Source: Saprospirales bacterium (GTDB taxonomy: Bacteria > Bacteroidota > Bacteroidia > Chitinophagales > Saprospiraceae). From it: 54,454 bases of DNA. The notes under the pieces are model-generated. The model was not told the DNA's origin and did not search any database. It saw only the letters and a program-made list of their open reading frames with translations. Where the stretch lies: positions 1 through 54,454 of the forward strand of contig PAAY01000077.1 of the NCBI GenBank assembly GCA_002698985.1, given 5' to 3'. Shown here one piece after another: positions 34,404 through 43,685 of this stretch. Each line of letters opens with the position of its first letter. Position 1 is the stretch's first letter. Made by a program: the position numbers and the translations under genes.

Positions 34404-35438
34404 TCAGTTCTTGGTGATCTTGTAAGTGTATTTCGGAACATTCAGAATGAGCTCGATGGTGTAATTGCCATCTTCGGCAATCTGGATGTTGGCTCCGTCG
34501 TATTCCAGGGTCTTGTTGGCATCGTTGTCACCGAGGTTGATGGCCCAGTCGTCGTTGGCCCTGAACTTGATTTCTCCGGCCACCAGGTCCAGGGTAATGG
34601 ACCAGATTCCTGTGTCGGGATCATAGGTCATGTCCTGGTCGCTGTCCCAGCCGTTCGGCGTGGCAGAGCCGATGAGGCCCCAATCCGTCTTTACGAAGGA
34701 ATGCGTCAGCGCATTGAGGTCAACATTCAACTTGTAAACACCGGCATTTGCAGCCACAATATTGGCCCCGTTCGGCTCAAGTGTTCCATCGGCACCATCA
34801 TCTCCCCAGTTGGTATCCCAGCTTGGTCCAAGCGTGTATTTGAATTCCGTGTTGGGATCGGGGAAGTAGATGTAGCCTTCGTACTTGTCATCGCTCTTGA
34901 CTGACCAGATCACCGTGTTGTTGTTGGAAGGGTCCCAGCCCTGATAGGAGCCCGGAACCTGCAGCTGCGGGTAATTGATGACAACGGTATAGGGGGTAAT
35001 CGTCAGGGTGATGGGAGCTGAAATCAGCGGGTCCACCTCCGGGCTTACTGTGGCAATTACGCGCACTTCCACATTGGCGGGAGTTTCGCCCGGCAGTTCT
35101 TTGGCCAGCAGGATGTTGTTGACTTTTTCAACGGTGACATCCAGCGTATTGCCAGAGGTGGTTCCCAAAGTCACGGCGTCGTTGAAATCATTGCCTGCAA
35201 GGTCCATTTCCACCTCATAGGTGATGGCAGCCTGGTAGCCAAAATCAGCCGAAGACCAGGTGAAGGTCGTCAAAACGTCGGCGGCGTTGTCAAGCAGGAG
35301 TTCAAAGCTGGAGCCATCGGCAGGGCTGGTGATTTCAGGAGCATTGCCCAGTTGCAATACCGGGCCGAATTCGTCGTCTTTGCAGGCGGTGAGGCCCGCA
35401 ATGACCAACAAGATCAGCAAACTATATTTTCGGATCAT
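34404..35438 (-). CDS. SusE/SusF-type outer-membrane glycan-binding lipoprotein
   Basis: 344 residues. Lipoprotein signal with lipobox LTAC (C19), then a SusE-type Ig-like domain (about 30-150: APEITSPADGSSFEL, FTWSSADFG). The C-terminal half (about 157-344) has two SusF-like carbohydrate-binding modules with GYQGWDP-type, WGDDGADGTLE and WGLIGSATPNGWDSD motifs. It would sit on the cell surface and hold glycan for the SusCD pair. The C-terminal half is closely similar, also at DNA level, to a segment inserted in the neighbouring SusD. Start is the ATG at 35438; a TTG three codons upstream is rejected. It is the last gene of the locus. Confidence 0.9.
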   Translation of the reverse strand: MIRKYSLLILLVIAGLTACKDDEFGPVLQLGNAPEITSPADGSSFELLLDNAADVLTTFTWSSADFGYQAAITYEVEMDLAGNDFNDAVTLGTTSGNTLDVTVEKVNNILLAKELPGETPANVEVRVIATVSPEVDPLISAPITLTITPYTVVINYPQLQVPGSYQGWDPSNNNTVIWSVKSDDKYEGYIYFPDPNTEFKYTLGPSWDTNWGDDGADGTLEPNGANIVAANAGVYKLNVDLNALTHSFVKTDWGLIGSATPNGWDSDQDMTYDPDTGIWSITLDLVAGEIKFRANDDWAINLGDNDANKTLEYDGANIQIAEDGNYTIELILNVPKYTYKITKN

Positions 35439-35509
35439 GATTTTCAAAATTTAAAGTTTGAATTGACCGGGCAGCAGGTTTATCCTGTTGCCCGGTTTGT
35501 TCATGTTAC

Positions 35510-37708
35510 TCAATAACCTGGGTTTTGCGTCAGGTTGGGGTTGGCGCCGAGGTCTGAGGCCGGAATCGGATAGATGTCGTAAAAAGACTCTACTGACCGT
35601 CCCTCGGGCACACCTCCTTTCCAGGGCCACAGGTAGTCGGTGTTGGAGAATTTGCCGAAGCGCACCAGGTCTGTGCGGCGGGTAGCTTCCCACAGCAATT
35701 CACGGGCACGCTCATCGAGGATGAAGTCGAGGGTGAGCTCGCTCTGGTCGATGTTGCCGCTGGCATCACCATAGGCTCGTTCCCTTATCTGGTTGACGTA
35801 GTTCACCGCATCAGCCATTGAACCGTTGCCGCCACGCAATACGGCTTCGGCATACATCAGGTAAACATCAGCCAGGCGGAAAAGCGGGAAGTCCGTGTCA
35901 CAGTGGGTGAGGTCCTTCCCGGCTGAGCCGGAACGGGTTACGTTTTTGAACTTCGTCACTGCATACCCTTCGGTAAACTGTGAGATGTCGGCAATTTCAA
36001 GCGACTGCCCGTCGGTGTAGAACATGGCCCGCTTGTCAAAGCTCGGACGCTCGATGGAGTAAGTATAGTCCGGCTTGTCCAGGTAGAGCTTGATGGTGTA
36101 GGTACCATCTGAAGGGATGGCGATGTTGTCACCATCTCGTTCCAGAATGGCATCGGCACCGCTGTCACCGTAGTTCAGGGCCCAGTCGTCGTTGGCACGG
36201 AACTTCACCTCTCCGGCCACCAGGCTGGTGGTAATCACCCAGGCACCTTCTGCGGGGTCGTAGGTCATGTTCTGATCGCTGTCCCAGCCATTGGCGGTAG
36301 CCGAGCCGATCAAACCCCACTGGGTTTTCTCGATGGTGTAGGTATGGTCGTTGAGGTTCACATTGATTTTGTAGAAACCATCTTCGGCAACGCTGATGTT
36401 GGCTCCGTTGGCTTCCAGGGTGCCGTCAGCACCATCATCGCCCCAGTTTACATCCCAATTGGGCATTTCAGTGAATTTGAACTCGGTGCCGGCATCGAAC
36501 CAGAAGTAGCCTTCGTAGTTGTTGTCGCTGTTGGGTGAGGTCATCACCGTGGCAGGATTGGCGGGATCCCAGCCCTGGTATCCGCCCGGTACGTAAATCC
36601 TTGGATAGGAGTCGGTATTTCCCTCATTGGGTGATACGAGGGTGCTGCCACCACCCACTGCCGGAAATTTTCCGACGATGGCGCTGGTGGTGCGGGTGCC
36701 GCCCCAGCCTCCATCGATACCGAAATCCGCCGGATTCATGTTGCCACCTACAGCGGCGTGGATGATGAAGGTGGTTCCTCCCCAGGTTTTGGTTGAAACA
36801 CCATCAAATGCAATTGGGAAAATGATCTCGTTTGTAGCCAGGTCGTTGTCAGCCAGGAAGAGGTTCTGAAACTCCGGTTCCAGTGTGTATCCGGCATCGA
36901 TTACCTTCTGGCAGTACTCGATACATTCTGAATATTTAGCCTGTCCAATGTACTGTTCGGCGTTCAGGTACAGCTTGGCCAACAGGGTCCAGGCTGCTGC
37001 CTGGTCTGCCCGTCCGTATTCGTTCTGACGGGGCGGAACCATGCCCTGGGCTGCATCGCGCAATTCCTGCTCGATGAAAGCGAACAAGGCATCGGCGCTG
37101 ATCTGCTCCGGGAAGAAAGATCCAACATTGTCCTCTTCGGTAACGAAGGGCACCGCACGGAAGAGGTCCAATGCATGCCAGTAACTCAGCGCACGCAGGA
37201 AACGGGCCTCGGCACGGTAGGTTTTGATTTCGGCACGCAGGGCAGCGTCCACGTTGCGGCTGTCCAGCTTGGCGTCGGTCGTTTCCCGAAGGAACTCATT
37301 GCAAAGTGCAATCTGGTAAAACACCCGGCTGTAAAATGCCTGGATGAAAACATCCTGGGCATCCCAGTCCTGCTCGTGAAAATCCTTGATGGTACGGTCG
37401 TTCCAACCGATTACGGCCTCGTCGGTCGGCAACTCCTGCAGGTACCAGTAACCACGGAGGTATTGTCCGAATCCTTCATCGATACCCGAGATATCAGGCT
37501 GGCCGGCGGGGCCTTGCTGGCCGGTCACTGCCAGGCCTGCATACAGTTTGGCAAGCACCTGCTTGTAAGAGGCGGGGTCGTCGTAAACCACCGCCGAAGT
37601 GATCTCGTCGGGGTCCAGTGGCACGGTGTCCAGGTCTTTGAAACAGGCACTCAATGAGAGCATGACCCCGGTGATGAACAGTATTTTGAATTTCATGAAT
37701 GATTTCAT
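35510..37708 (-). CDS. SusD/RagB family glycan-binding lipoprotein with inserted SusE-like binding modules
   Basis: 732 residues, about 190 more than a usual SusD. Lipobox SLSAC (C22); helical TPR-like SusD body at about 25-350 (YRAEARFLRALSYWHALDLFRAVPFV), resuming at about 557-732 with DKRAMFY, PLFRLADVYLMYAEA and DERARELLWEATRRTDLVRFGKF. Between them, residues about 368-554 are a copy of the SusE C-terminal half: GGYQGWDP, NWGDDGADGTLE, WGLIGSATANGWDSD, VKFRANDDWAL. The frame is intact across both joints. It forms the lid of the SusC pore; the insert probably adds glycan-binding surface. It starts 21 bases after susC. Confidence 0.93.
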   Translation of the reverse strand: MKSFMKFKILFITGVMLSLSACFKDLDTVPLDPDEITSAVVYDDPASYKQVLAKLYAGLAVTGQQGPAGQPDISGIDEGFGQYLRGYWYLQELPTDEAVIGWNDRTIKDFHEQDWDAQDVFIQAFYSRVFYQIALCNEFLRETTDAKLDSRNVDAALRAEIKTYRAEARFLRALSYWHALDLFRAVPFVTEEDNVGSFFPEQISADALFAFIEQELRDAAQGMVPPRQNEYGRADQAAAWTLLAKLYLNAEQYIGQAKYSECIEYCQKVIDAGYTLEPEFQNLFLADNDLATNEIIFPIAFDGVSTKTWGGTTFIIHAAVGGNMNPADFGIDGGWGGTRTTSAIVGKFPAVGGGSTLVSPNEGNTDSYPRIYVPGGYQGWDPANPATVMTSPNSDNNYEGYFWFDAGTEFKFTEMPNWDVNWGDDGADGTLEANGANISVAEDGFYKINVNLNDHTYTIEKTQWGLIGSATANGWDSDQNMTYDPAEGAWVITTSLVAGEVKFRANDDWALNYGDSGADAILERDGDNIAIPSDGTYTIKLYLDKPDYTYSIERPSFDKRAMFYTDGQSLEIADISQFTEGYAVTKFKNVTRSGSAGKDLTHCDTDFPLFRLADVYLMYAEAVLRGGNGSMADAVNYVNQIRERAYGDASGNIDQSELTLDFILDERARELLWEATRRTDLVRFGKFSNTDYLWPWKGGVPEGRSVESFYDIYPIPASDLGANPNLTQNPGY

Positions 37709-37729
37709 TGCAATTAGTTTTTATGGTTA

Positions 37730-40708
37730 TCAGAATCCGGCATTTACACCAAAGAGGAAAGTCCGGGAGCGGGGATAGACATTGTTGTCAATACCGCCAA
37801 AGACTTCGGGGTCTATCCCGTCGTAATTGGTGATGAGCACCGGATTTTGCATGGTGATGTAAAACTTCAGCAAACTCACTTTCTCAACCATGGAGCTGAA
37901 ATCATAGCCCAGGGTGATGTGGTCCAGTCTGAGGAATGAACCGTTTTGCACGAAGTGGTCGCTGAAGTATTGCGGATTCACGAAGTCCAGCTCTGTGGCC
38001 ACCTTGTTCACGTTGCCGAGATAGCCGGTAGGATGGTAGAGGTTGTTGTAGCTGGCACCGTTAGACTGTACGTTGTTGTAAACGTAGTTGTTGATGTTGG
38101 CCCTTCCGGCAAAAGTCAGGTCGAAGTTGCCGTAGCGCAGGTAAGAGTTGAAGCCGAGGAAGACATCCGGCGCAGGTTTTTCGAGCCTGTACAGGTCTTC
38201 GTTGTTCACCTGGCCATCGCCGTTGCGGTCAACATAAAGGCCTTCGATGGGTACCCCATTGGCGTCGTAAACCTGCTCATAAACATAGAAGGAGTTGGCA
38301 GGGTAGCCCACGCTGTGGATCTGGATGGTGTTGCCAACGGCACCGGAAATGCCACCAACCAATACCCCCTGGTAGTTGGGATCGTCCGAGGCGGTCAGCC
38401 TGGTGATCTTGTTTTTGTTGTAGGTGGCATTGAAGCCGAAATCCCAAACCAGGTCGGCAGCTTTCAGGATGTTGGCATTCAGGCTCAGTTCAACACCCCT
38501 GTTTTCCAGGTCACCCACGTTGGTGTTGATGAAGTTGGTCAGGTTGGTACCTGCCGGAACGGGGATGAAGTTGATCAGGTCTTTGGTTTTCCGAAGGTAG
38601 TATTCCAAAGAGCCGGTGAGCCTGTCGTCCATGAAGCCGAAGTCGAGGGCGGCATTGTAGGTGGTTGTCTCCTCCCACTTGATGTTGTAGTCGTAACCTT
38701 CCGGACGGAGGGTGGTGATGAACTCGTTACCAAACTGGTAGCGGGCATTGTCGAAGCTGGCCAGGTACCGTGGCAGGTAGAGGTAATACCCACCCACGTC
38801 CTGCTGGCCGGTTACACCGTATCCCAGGCGCAGTTTGAGGTTGGAAATGCTGCCAACGCCATTGTTGTCAATCAGCTTCACACCCAGCGCAGCGGCCGGG
38901 AAAAGTCCCCAACGTGAGTCCGGTGAGAACCTGGAAGTACCGTCACGGCGCAGGGTCAGGGTGAGCAGGTAGCGGTCTGCATAGGTGAGGTTCATACGGC
39001 CGTAAAGCGAGAGCAGGAACAGCTCGCCTTTGCTGTCGCCTTCGGTAACGTCGATACCGGCTATATCGGAATTGATGAAGTTGTCAGAGAAAAAGAAACG
39101 CTGCCAGGAGTAACCTGCCATGGCATCCAGCTTCAAATCGTCGAACTCCTTCACGTAATTCATGTAAAATTCGAGCAGCTCATTTTTCTTCTCCTGGCTG
39201 TACTCGTTTTTGACCCCGCCGCCGGTCTGGGCATCATAGGCAAAAGAAGCATTGCCAGGCACATTCACTGTACCCTCGCCTTTGCTGTAATCGTAACCCA
39301 TGTTCAGGTTGAAACGCAGCTCCGGCAATGATTCCAGGCGGTAATCGATCGAACCATTGAGCAGCAGGCGCTTCACATTCGACTGGTCATCCCGCATCTC
39401 GATGAGGGCAAGGGGGTTGGCCGGAGCCAGCGGGTTGGGGTCGCCATTTTGCTGGGTCCAGGTGAAATACCCGCCGTAAGGATTTCCTTCGTCGTAAACG
39501 GGGTGGGTTGGATCAAAGAACAGCGCCGCACCAATGGCCCCGCGGTTGGCGAAGACGTTGTCGGTGTTCATGCCCTTCACATTGAAGTTGATCTGGAGCC
39601 GGTTGTCCAGAAAACCCGGAGAAAGGTTGAGCGCAGCGGTTGTACGCTTGAAGTTGTCCGTTTTCAGAATACCGTTTTTGTCGGTATAACCCAGTGAAAC
39701 CCGGTAGGGAACCTGCCCAATGCCACCTGAAATGCTGAGGCTGTGGTCGTGTCCACTGGCATCTTCGTAAATCACATCCTGCCAGTCGGTATCAGCATTG
39801 CCCAGCAGCGCTCTGGCCGGATGTCCTTCCGGATAGCGCTCTTCGATGAGGGCACGGTATTCGGCGGCGTTCAGCACATCCACCGTCTTGATGGGACTGC
39901 TGATGGAGTAATTGCCCGAGTAGTTGACGCCGATGGTTTTTCCGAGGTGTCCTTTTTTCGTCGTAATGAGAATGACGCCGTTGGAAGCCCGTGAGCCGTA
40001 AATAGCCGTTGCCGAAGCGTCTTTCAAAACCGTGAAGGACTCGATGTCATTCGGGTTGATGAAGTTGAGGATGTTGCGCTCACCGGAGATGCCCCCGTTG
40101 TCAACGGGTACGCCATCCACCACAATCAGCGGATCGTTGGAGGCACTCAAAGAACTGCCGCCACGGATTCGTATGGCAGCGCCTCCTCCGGGGTCTCCGC
40201 TGGTCACGATCTGCACACCGGCCACTTTACCGGAGAGCAATTCCTGCGCACCGGTGATGGCTCCTCGGTTGAAGACTTCGGAATCAACCGTTTGCACAGA
40301 ACCAGTGGCGTCTTCCCGCTTTACTGTACCGTAACCAATCACCACAATCTCGTTGAGCACGGAGCCTGGCTCCAGTTGAATGTCAATGGTGTTGGAAGCG
40401 CCGATGGGAACTTCCAGGGTGCGGTAACCCGTGTAACTCACCTGGAGGGTGGTAACACCTTCCGGAACTTCAAGGGTGAAACTTCCGTCGATGTCAGTAA
40501 TCGTTCCGGTGCTGGTTCCCACAGCAAGGATGTTAGCACCGATCAGCGGCTCGCCGTTGCTTGCATCGGTAACGGTACCCGTGAGGGTGCGTTGACCGTA
40601 CAGCATTACAGGTAGCATACCTGCAACGACTGCCAGCACTTTCAGCATTGTTCTAAGCTTCATACAGTTAGTCGTTTGGTTTAGAATAGAATTTGAAATC
40701 TGGTTCAT
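37730..40708 (-). CDS. SusC/RagA family TonB-linked outer-membrane transporter
   Basis: 992 residues. Signal peptide (about 16-38), carboxypeptidase-regulatory-like domain (about 42-115: TGTVTDASNGEPLIGANI), TonB-box region EIVVIGYGTVKRED, plug domain (about 150-255: RIRGGSSLSASNDPLIVVDGVPVD, SATAIYGSRASNGVI) and a 22-strand barrel ending in FLFGVNAGF. It imports oligosaccharide using Ton energy. The first ATG (40708) overlaps the GH53 stop as ATGA, which implies coupled translation; the ATG at 40663 gives a more usual signal peptide and may be the true start. Confidence 0.95.
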   Translation of the reverse strand: MNQISNSILNQTTNCMKLRTMLKVLAVVAGMLPVMLYGQRTLTGTVTDASNGEPLIGANILAVGTSTGTITDIDGSFTLEVPEGVTTLQVSYTGYRTLEVPIGASNTIDIQLEPGSVLNEIVVIGYGTVKREDATGSVQTVDSEVFNRGAITGAQELLSGKVAGVQIVTSGDPGGGAAIRIRGGSSLSASNDPLIVVDGVPVDNGGISGERNILNFINPNDIESFTVLKDASATAIYGSRASNGVILITTKKGHLGKTIGVNYSGNYSISSPIKTVDVLNAAEYRALIEERYPEGHPARALLGNADTDWQDVIYEDASGHDHSLSISGGIGQVPYRVSLGYTDKNGILKTDNFKRTTAALNLSPGFLDNRLQINFNVKGMNTDNVFANRGAIGAALFFDPTHPVYDEGNPYGGYFTWTQQNGDPNPLAPANPLALIEMRDDQSNVKRLLLNGSIDYRLESLPELRFNLNMGYDYSKGEGTVNVPGNASFAYDAQTGGGVKNEYSQEKKNELLEFYMNYVKEFDDLKLDAMAGYSWQRFFFSDNFINSDIAGIDVTEGDSKGELFLLSLYGRMNLTYADRYLLTLTLRRDGTSRFSPDSRWGLFPAAALGVKLIDNNGVGSISNLKLRLGYGVTGQQDVGGYYLYLPRYLASFDNARYQFGNEFITTLRPEGYDYNIKWEETTTYNAALDFGFMDDRLTGSLEYYLRKTKDLINFIPVPAGTNLTNFINTNVGDLENRGVELSLNANILKAADLVWDFGFNATYNKNKITRLTASDDPNYQGVLVGGISGAVGNTIQIHSVGYPANSFYVYEQVYDANGVPIEGLYVDRNGDGQVNNEDLYRLEKPAPDVFLGFNSYLRYGNFDLTFAGRANINNYVYNNVQSNGASYNNLYHPTGYLGNVNKVATELDFVNPQYFSDHFVQNGSFLRLDHITLGYDFSSMVEKVSLLKFYITMQNPVLITNYDGIDPEVFGGIDNNVYPRSRTFLFGVNAGF

Positions 40709-42144
40709 CTGCTCAAAATGACCCGGCCCGACACCAGTGGCCTGTCGTCAACAAACAGCGTAACCACCAGCATCCCTGCGGGCAGTTCAGGCAACCTGAG
40801 CAGTATCTTGCTTTGGTTTTGGGTTTGTCGTTCTTCGGTTTCGCTGCGCAAAATAATCCGCCCGCTGGAATCTGCCACCTGGATGAGCTTTTTCCCTTCG
40901 GGTAAAACAGGCACCGTGGTCAGGGTCAGCAGGTTGCTGTCGGCATCCAGGCTGATGTTGACTTCCAACTCACCGGCCGTGGGCAACTGAGACGTGGCAC
41001 TGGTATAATTGTGCTGCATCCATGCGATGCCGCCATTTTCCATCAGCTCGTTCTCAAAGTCAAAGAAAGCAGCGTTTTCAGCGTGTGAACCCTGACCCCA
41101 TTGTGTATGGCAGGGAGACGAAACCCAGGCCGGCTCCCAATAGATCACCCCTGATCCGCCGGCATCCATGACGGCTTGTGTCAGGTCAACCATCCAGTCC
41201 TTCTGCGTCTGGGGGCTGGGCGGCGAGTAATCCGGGTGGATGTCGGTGTAAATGTTGTTCGCCGCGTCGTTGTTGGCCCAGGTCCACAGGTGCGCCGTTT
41301 CAAAGACCATCACCTCTTTGTCCGGGTATGAAGTGCGGAGTTGGCTGATGATCTCTCCGGTTTGTGCAATGGTGGTGGGTTTGTGCCATGCCCAGTAATA
41401 GGAAATGCCGATGATGTCAAAGTCAGTGACACCATTTTCGATAAAATCTTTGATGAGCCAGGTGGCATTGTCCGGCCCGGCCGGATGAATGGCAACTTTT
41501 ATGGATTTGCCGCTGGCCTGTTCCACATCCCGCACGGCCTGAATGGCGGCGTTGAAAAGTGCTGCATTGCGGTCCCAGTCCAGCACCCACCCGCTTTGGT
41601 CATCCTCCGGTGAGAGCAGGATGCCTTTGTTGGTCTCGTTGCCGATCTGTACCAACTCCGGCAACAAGTTATCAGCATCGAGGGCTGACAAGGTGGAGTG
41701 GATGTAGTTGTAAAGCGAATCCTGGAGCAGAGGCAGGTTGTCCACAACGGCCAGCCAGGCAGCTGGTACCCTTTGTTTGCCGGGGTCGGCCCAGTTGTCT
41801 GAAAGGTGGAAATCGAGCAACACCTGCATTCCCTGCGCCTTGGCCCGTTGGATGCTCTTTTTTACATCGGCAAAGTCCGAATAGCGTTTTCCGGTGTCGA
41901 GGCTGTCGTACCAGGAAGGTGTGTGCCACAGCCGCAGCCTGACGAGATTACAACCATGTTCGGCAAAAATGGAATAAGGGTCTTTGGCAGTGCCGTTTTC
42001 AAGGTAGATGACCCCGCAGTCTTCCATCTCGTTGACATAGGAAAGGTCGTTTCCGAAGTAGAAACCCTGCCCGAATAAAAACGGATTGAGCAGCAAGCCA
42101 AAGAATACTGGCAGGGTGGATGAGATAAGTTTCATGTTTACCAT
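40705..42144 (-). CDS. GH53 arabinogalactan endo-beta-1,4-galactanase with T9SS tail
   Basis: 479 residues. Signal peptide (about 1-25), then a GH53 barrel: GNDLSYVNEMEDCG, RLRLWHTP, DFHLSDNWADPGKQRVPAAW. Acid/base E170 is in QIGNETNKG, nucleophile E282 in VFETAHLWT, and GVIYWEPAWV ends the barrel. The last 80 residues or so (about 395-479) look like a T9SS type A sorting domain (LPEGKKLIQVADSSGRII, LPAGMLVVTLFVDDRPLVSGRVIL). It would cut beta-1,4-galactan outside the cell. It is the first gene of the sus locus and identifies its likely substrate. Confidence 0.93.
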   Translation of the reverse strand: MVNMKLISSTLPVFFGLLLNPFLFGQGFYFGNDLSYVNEMEDCGVIYLENGTAKDPYSIFAEHGCNLVRLRLWHTPSWYDSLDTGKRYSDFADVKKSIQRAKAQGMQVLLDFHLSDNWADPGKQRVPAAWLAVVDNLPLLQDSLYNYIHSTLSALDADNLLPELVQIGNETNKGILLSPEDDQSGWVLDWDRNAALFNAAIQAVRDVEQASGKSIKVAIHPAGPDNATWLIKDFIENGVTDFDIIGISYYWAWHKPTTIAQTGEIISQLRTSYPDKEVMVFETAHLWTWANNDAANNIYTDIHPDYSPPSPQTQKDWMVDLTQAVMDAGGSGVIYWEPAWVSSPCHTQWGQGSHAENAAFFDFENELMENGGIAWMQHNYTSATSQLPTAGELEVNISLDADSNLLTLTTVPVLPEGKKLIQVADSSGRIILRSETEERQTQNQSKILLRLPELPAGMLVVTLFVDDRPLVSGRVILSR

Positions 42145-42233
42145 TCAACGCAACGATAATGGTTCGGATTGACAGACTGCTGGCTGTGGGCAAGGAACCA
42201 AAAGCGTGAAGGTTTGATTTGGTTAGGTGGCCG

Positions 42234-42241
42234 CAAGGATA
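42234..42241 (-). promoter_or_regulatory. possible -7 promoter element of the galactan locus
   Basis: On the minus strand TATCCTTG, one mismatch from TAnnTTTG, 89 bases before the GH53 start. A TTGG lies 19 bases upstream. No regulator gene of the locus is seen. Confidence 0.3.
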
Positions 42242-42321
42242 ATACAAGGCCCGTAGTTCTCCAATGATAATTCTCACCAATTTTTACCGAAGGGAATACA
42301 GGAAAAGGCCGGCGCACTGAA

Positions 42322-43596
42322 TCAGGGCTGGAAAAACGGCCGCTTCCGAAATATCCTTTTGAAATCACCTTCCGGCAATGAAGCTGCGGCCCTCGCTTGT
42401 TTCCATTTTCCGAAGAAATTCATAAAAACGAGGGCGTACAAACCGAGAAAGGGAATGACCAAAACCAATGCAGCCGACCACCAGGATCCGGTTGTTGTGC
42501 CCAGCACAACGGCAATCACAGCCACATAGATCATCCAGAAAAGGCTTGCAAAAACACCTGCCATGCTGGCAATGAATTCAATGGAAGGAGCCAGTCGTTC
42601 GGCCAGCAAACGGCCGGCTTTCAATGGCAGGTAATTCAGCGCATAGCCAACTGCAAACGGCAGCCAACCCAGCAAGACCAGCAGGGTGGTGGAGGGTTTG
42701 AAAAACCCGCGGTTGAGCAGGCCGAAATCGGTGACGTGGTGCTGTTTCAACAATTTGAAGTACTGATCCACCCGCTGCCTGAGGGCGTCTTTGTCAGGCC
42801 CGGTCATTCTGTTGATCCCTTCGGCAATGGCAATTTCTCGCCGCAAGGGAGCATCGGTGTGTTCCACCACCGGCAGGGGGGCTTCCGGAAAGTCGTTGCG
42901 GGAAAGTTCCAGCAAGTGCTCCACCAAATCCTCGTCCTCAATCCTTTCAATGTGTACCATGCGGCTGCGGATGCGCACAGCCAGTTCCTGGGTGAGTTCG
43001 GTAATGGCCCTGGCGGGGTTTTCCCGGTAACGCTCGGTGTACTCGGTGGCCTTGATGGGCGGTCCGAAATCCAGCATGGCTATAGAGCGGAATTCATCGG
43101 GGTTGGAATAGGTGACGCCAACCGGAATCACATGTACGTCCTGGTCACCGTATTTTTCCAGCATGGAAAAAACGATGCGGGCAGTGCCCTTTACCACCGG
43201 CCGCAACCGCTTTTCATGCTTTACCCTGCCTTCGGCCAGGATCATCACCATCCGCTTTTTGGAGAGGGCGTCCAAACAGCGATCAAAAGAGTGGTAGTTG
43301 TTTTTGACATTGCTGTAGCCGGCATCCACTATCCTGAATACCGGAATCAGATGGTACCAGTCGTACAGCTTTCTGATGAATGGATTCTCAAGGTATAGAT
43401 CACCGCGTGCCAGAAAACTCAGCGGCTTGGGCAGCCAGCAAGCCATGATGCATGGCTCGATAAAGGCCGTGGGGTGATTGGTAGCCAACACCACCGGTTT
43501 GTCCAGAGGTACGTTTTCCAGGTGGGAGAGGTACAACTTACGGAAGTACACCTGGAAAGCTATTTTTGCAACGGGCTTGGTTAGTTGATACAGCAT
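42322..43596 (-). CDS. lysophospholipid/glycerol-phosphate acyltransferase (PlsC-like)
   Basis: 424 residues. The acyltransferase domain (about 25-220) has NHPTAFIEP as the catalytic box (His then Glu where Asp is usual), ARGDLYLENPFIRKLYDWYHLIPVFR, ILAEGRVKHEKRLRPVVKGTARI and VIPVGVTYSN. A helical segment follows, then three to four C-terminal membrane helices (about 300-400). This plan is common in Bacteroidota acyltransferases that acylate glycerol 3-phosphate or lysophosphatidate. The His-to-Glu spacing (HX5E) differs from the textbook HX4D, but HX5D variants are common in this subgroup. It has its own promoter element at 43620-43627. Confidence 0.88.
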   Translation of the reverse strand: MLYQLTKPVAKIAFQVYFRKLYLSHLENVPLDKPVVLATNHPTAFIEPCIMACWLPKPLSFLARGDLYLENPFIRKLYDWYHLIPVFRIVDAGYSNVKNNYHSFDRCLDALSKKRMVMILAEGRVKHEKRLRPVVKGTARIVFSMLEKYGDQDVHVIPVGVTYSNPDEFRSIAMLDFGPPIKATEYTERYRENPARAITELTQELAVRIRSRMVHIERIEDEDLVEHLLELSRNDFPEAPLPVVEHTDAPLRREIAIAEGINRMTGPDKDALRQRVDQYFKLLKQHHVTDFGLLNRGFFKPSTTLLVLLGWLPFAVGYALNYLPLKAGRLLAERLAPSIEFIASMAGVFASLFWMIYVAVIAVVLGTTTGSWWSAALVLVIPFLGLYALVFMNFFGKWKQARAAASLPEGDFKRIFRKRPFFQP

Positions 43597-43619
43597 GGGC
43601 CTTTTTTTCTGAAGGGCCG

Positions 43620-43627
43620 CAAAAATA
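43620..43627 (-). promoter_or_regulatory. putative -7 promoter element of the acyltransferase gene
   Basis: On the minus strand TATTTTTG fits TAnnTTTG and ends 23 bases before the ATG at 43596. It lies in the short divergent region with miaA. Confidence 0.45.
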
Positions 43628-43685
43628 GGGTATTCGAAATTTAAGCCTGCTTTTACTGACGAAACGCATTCAACCGCTCTTGTAA

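Noticed and set aside
37946-38917. 323-residue open frame opposite susC
   Set aside because: It is Val/Gln-rich antisense of a clear SusC barrel with no recognisable motif.
42397-43398. 333-residue open frame opposite the acyltransferase gene
   Set aside because: Gln/His/Phe-rich shadow of a clear coding strand.
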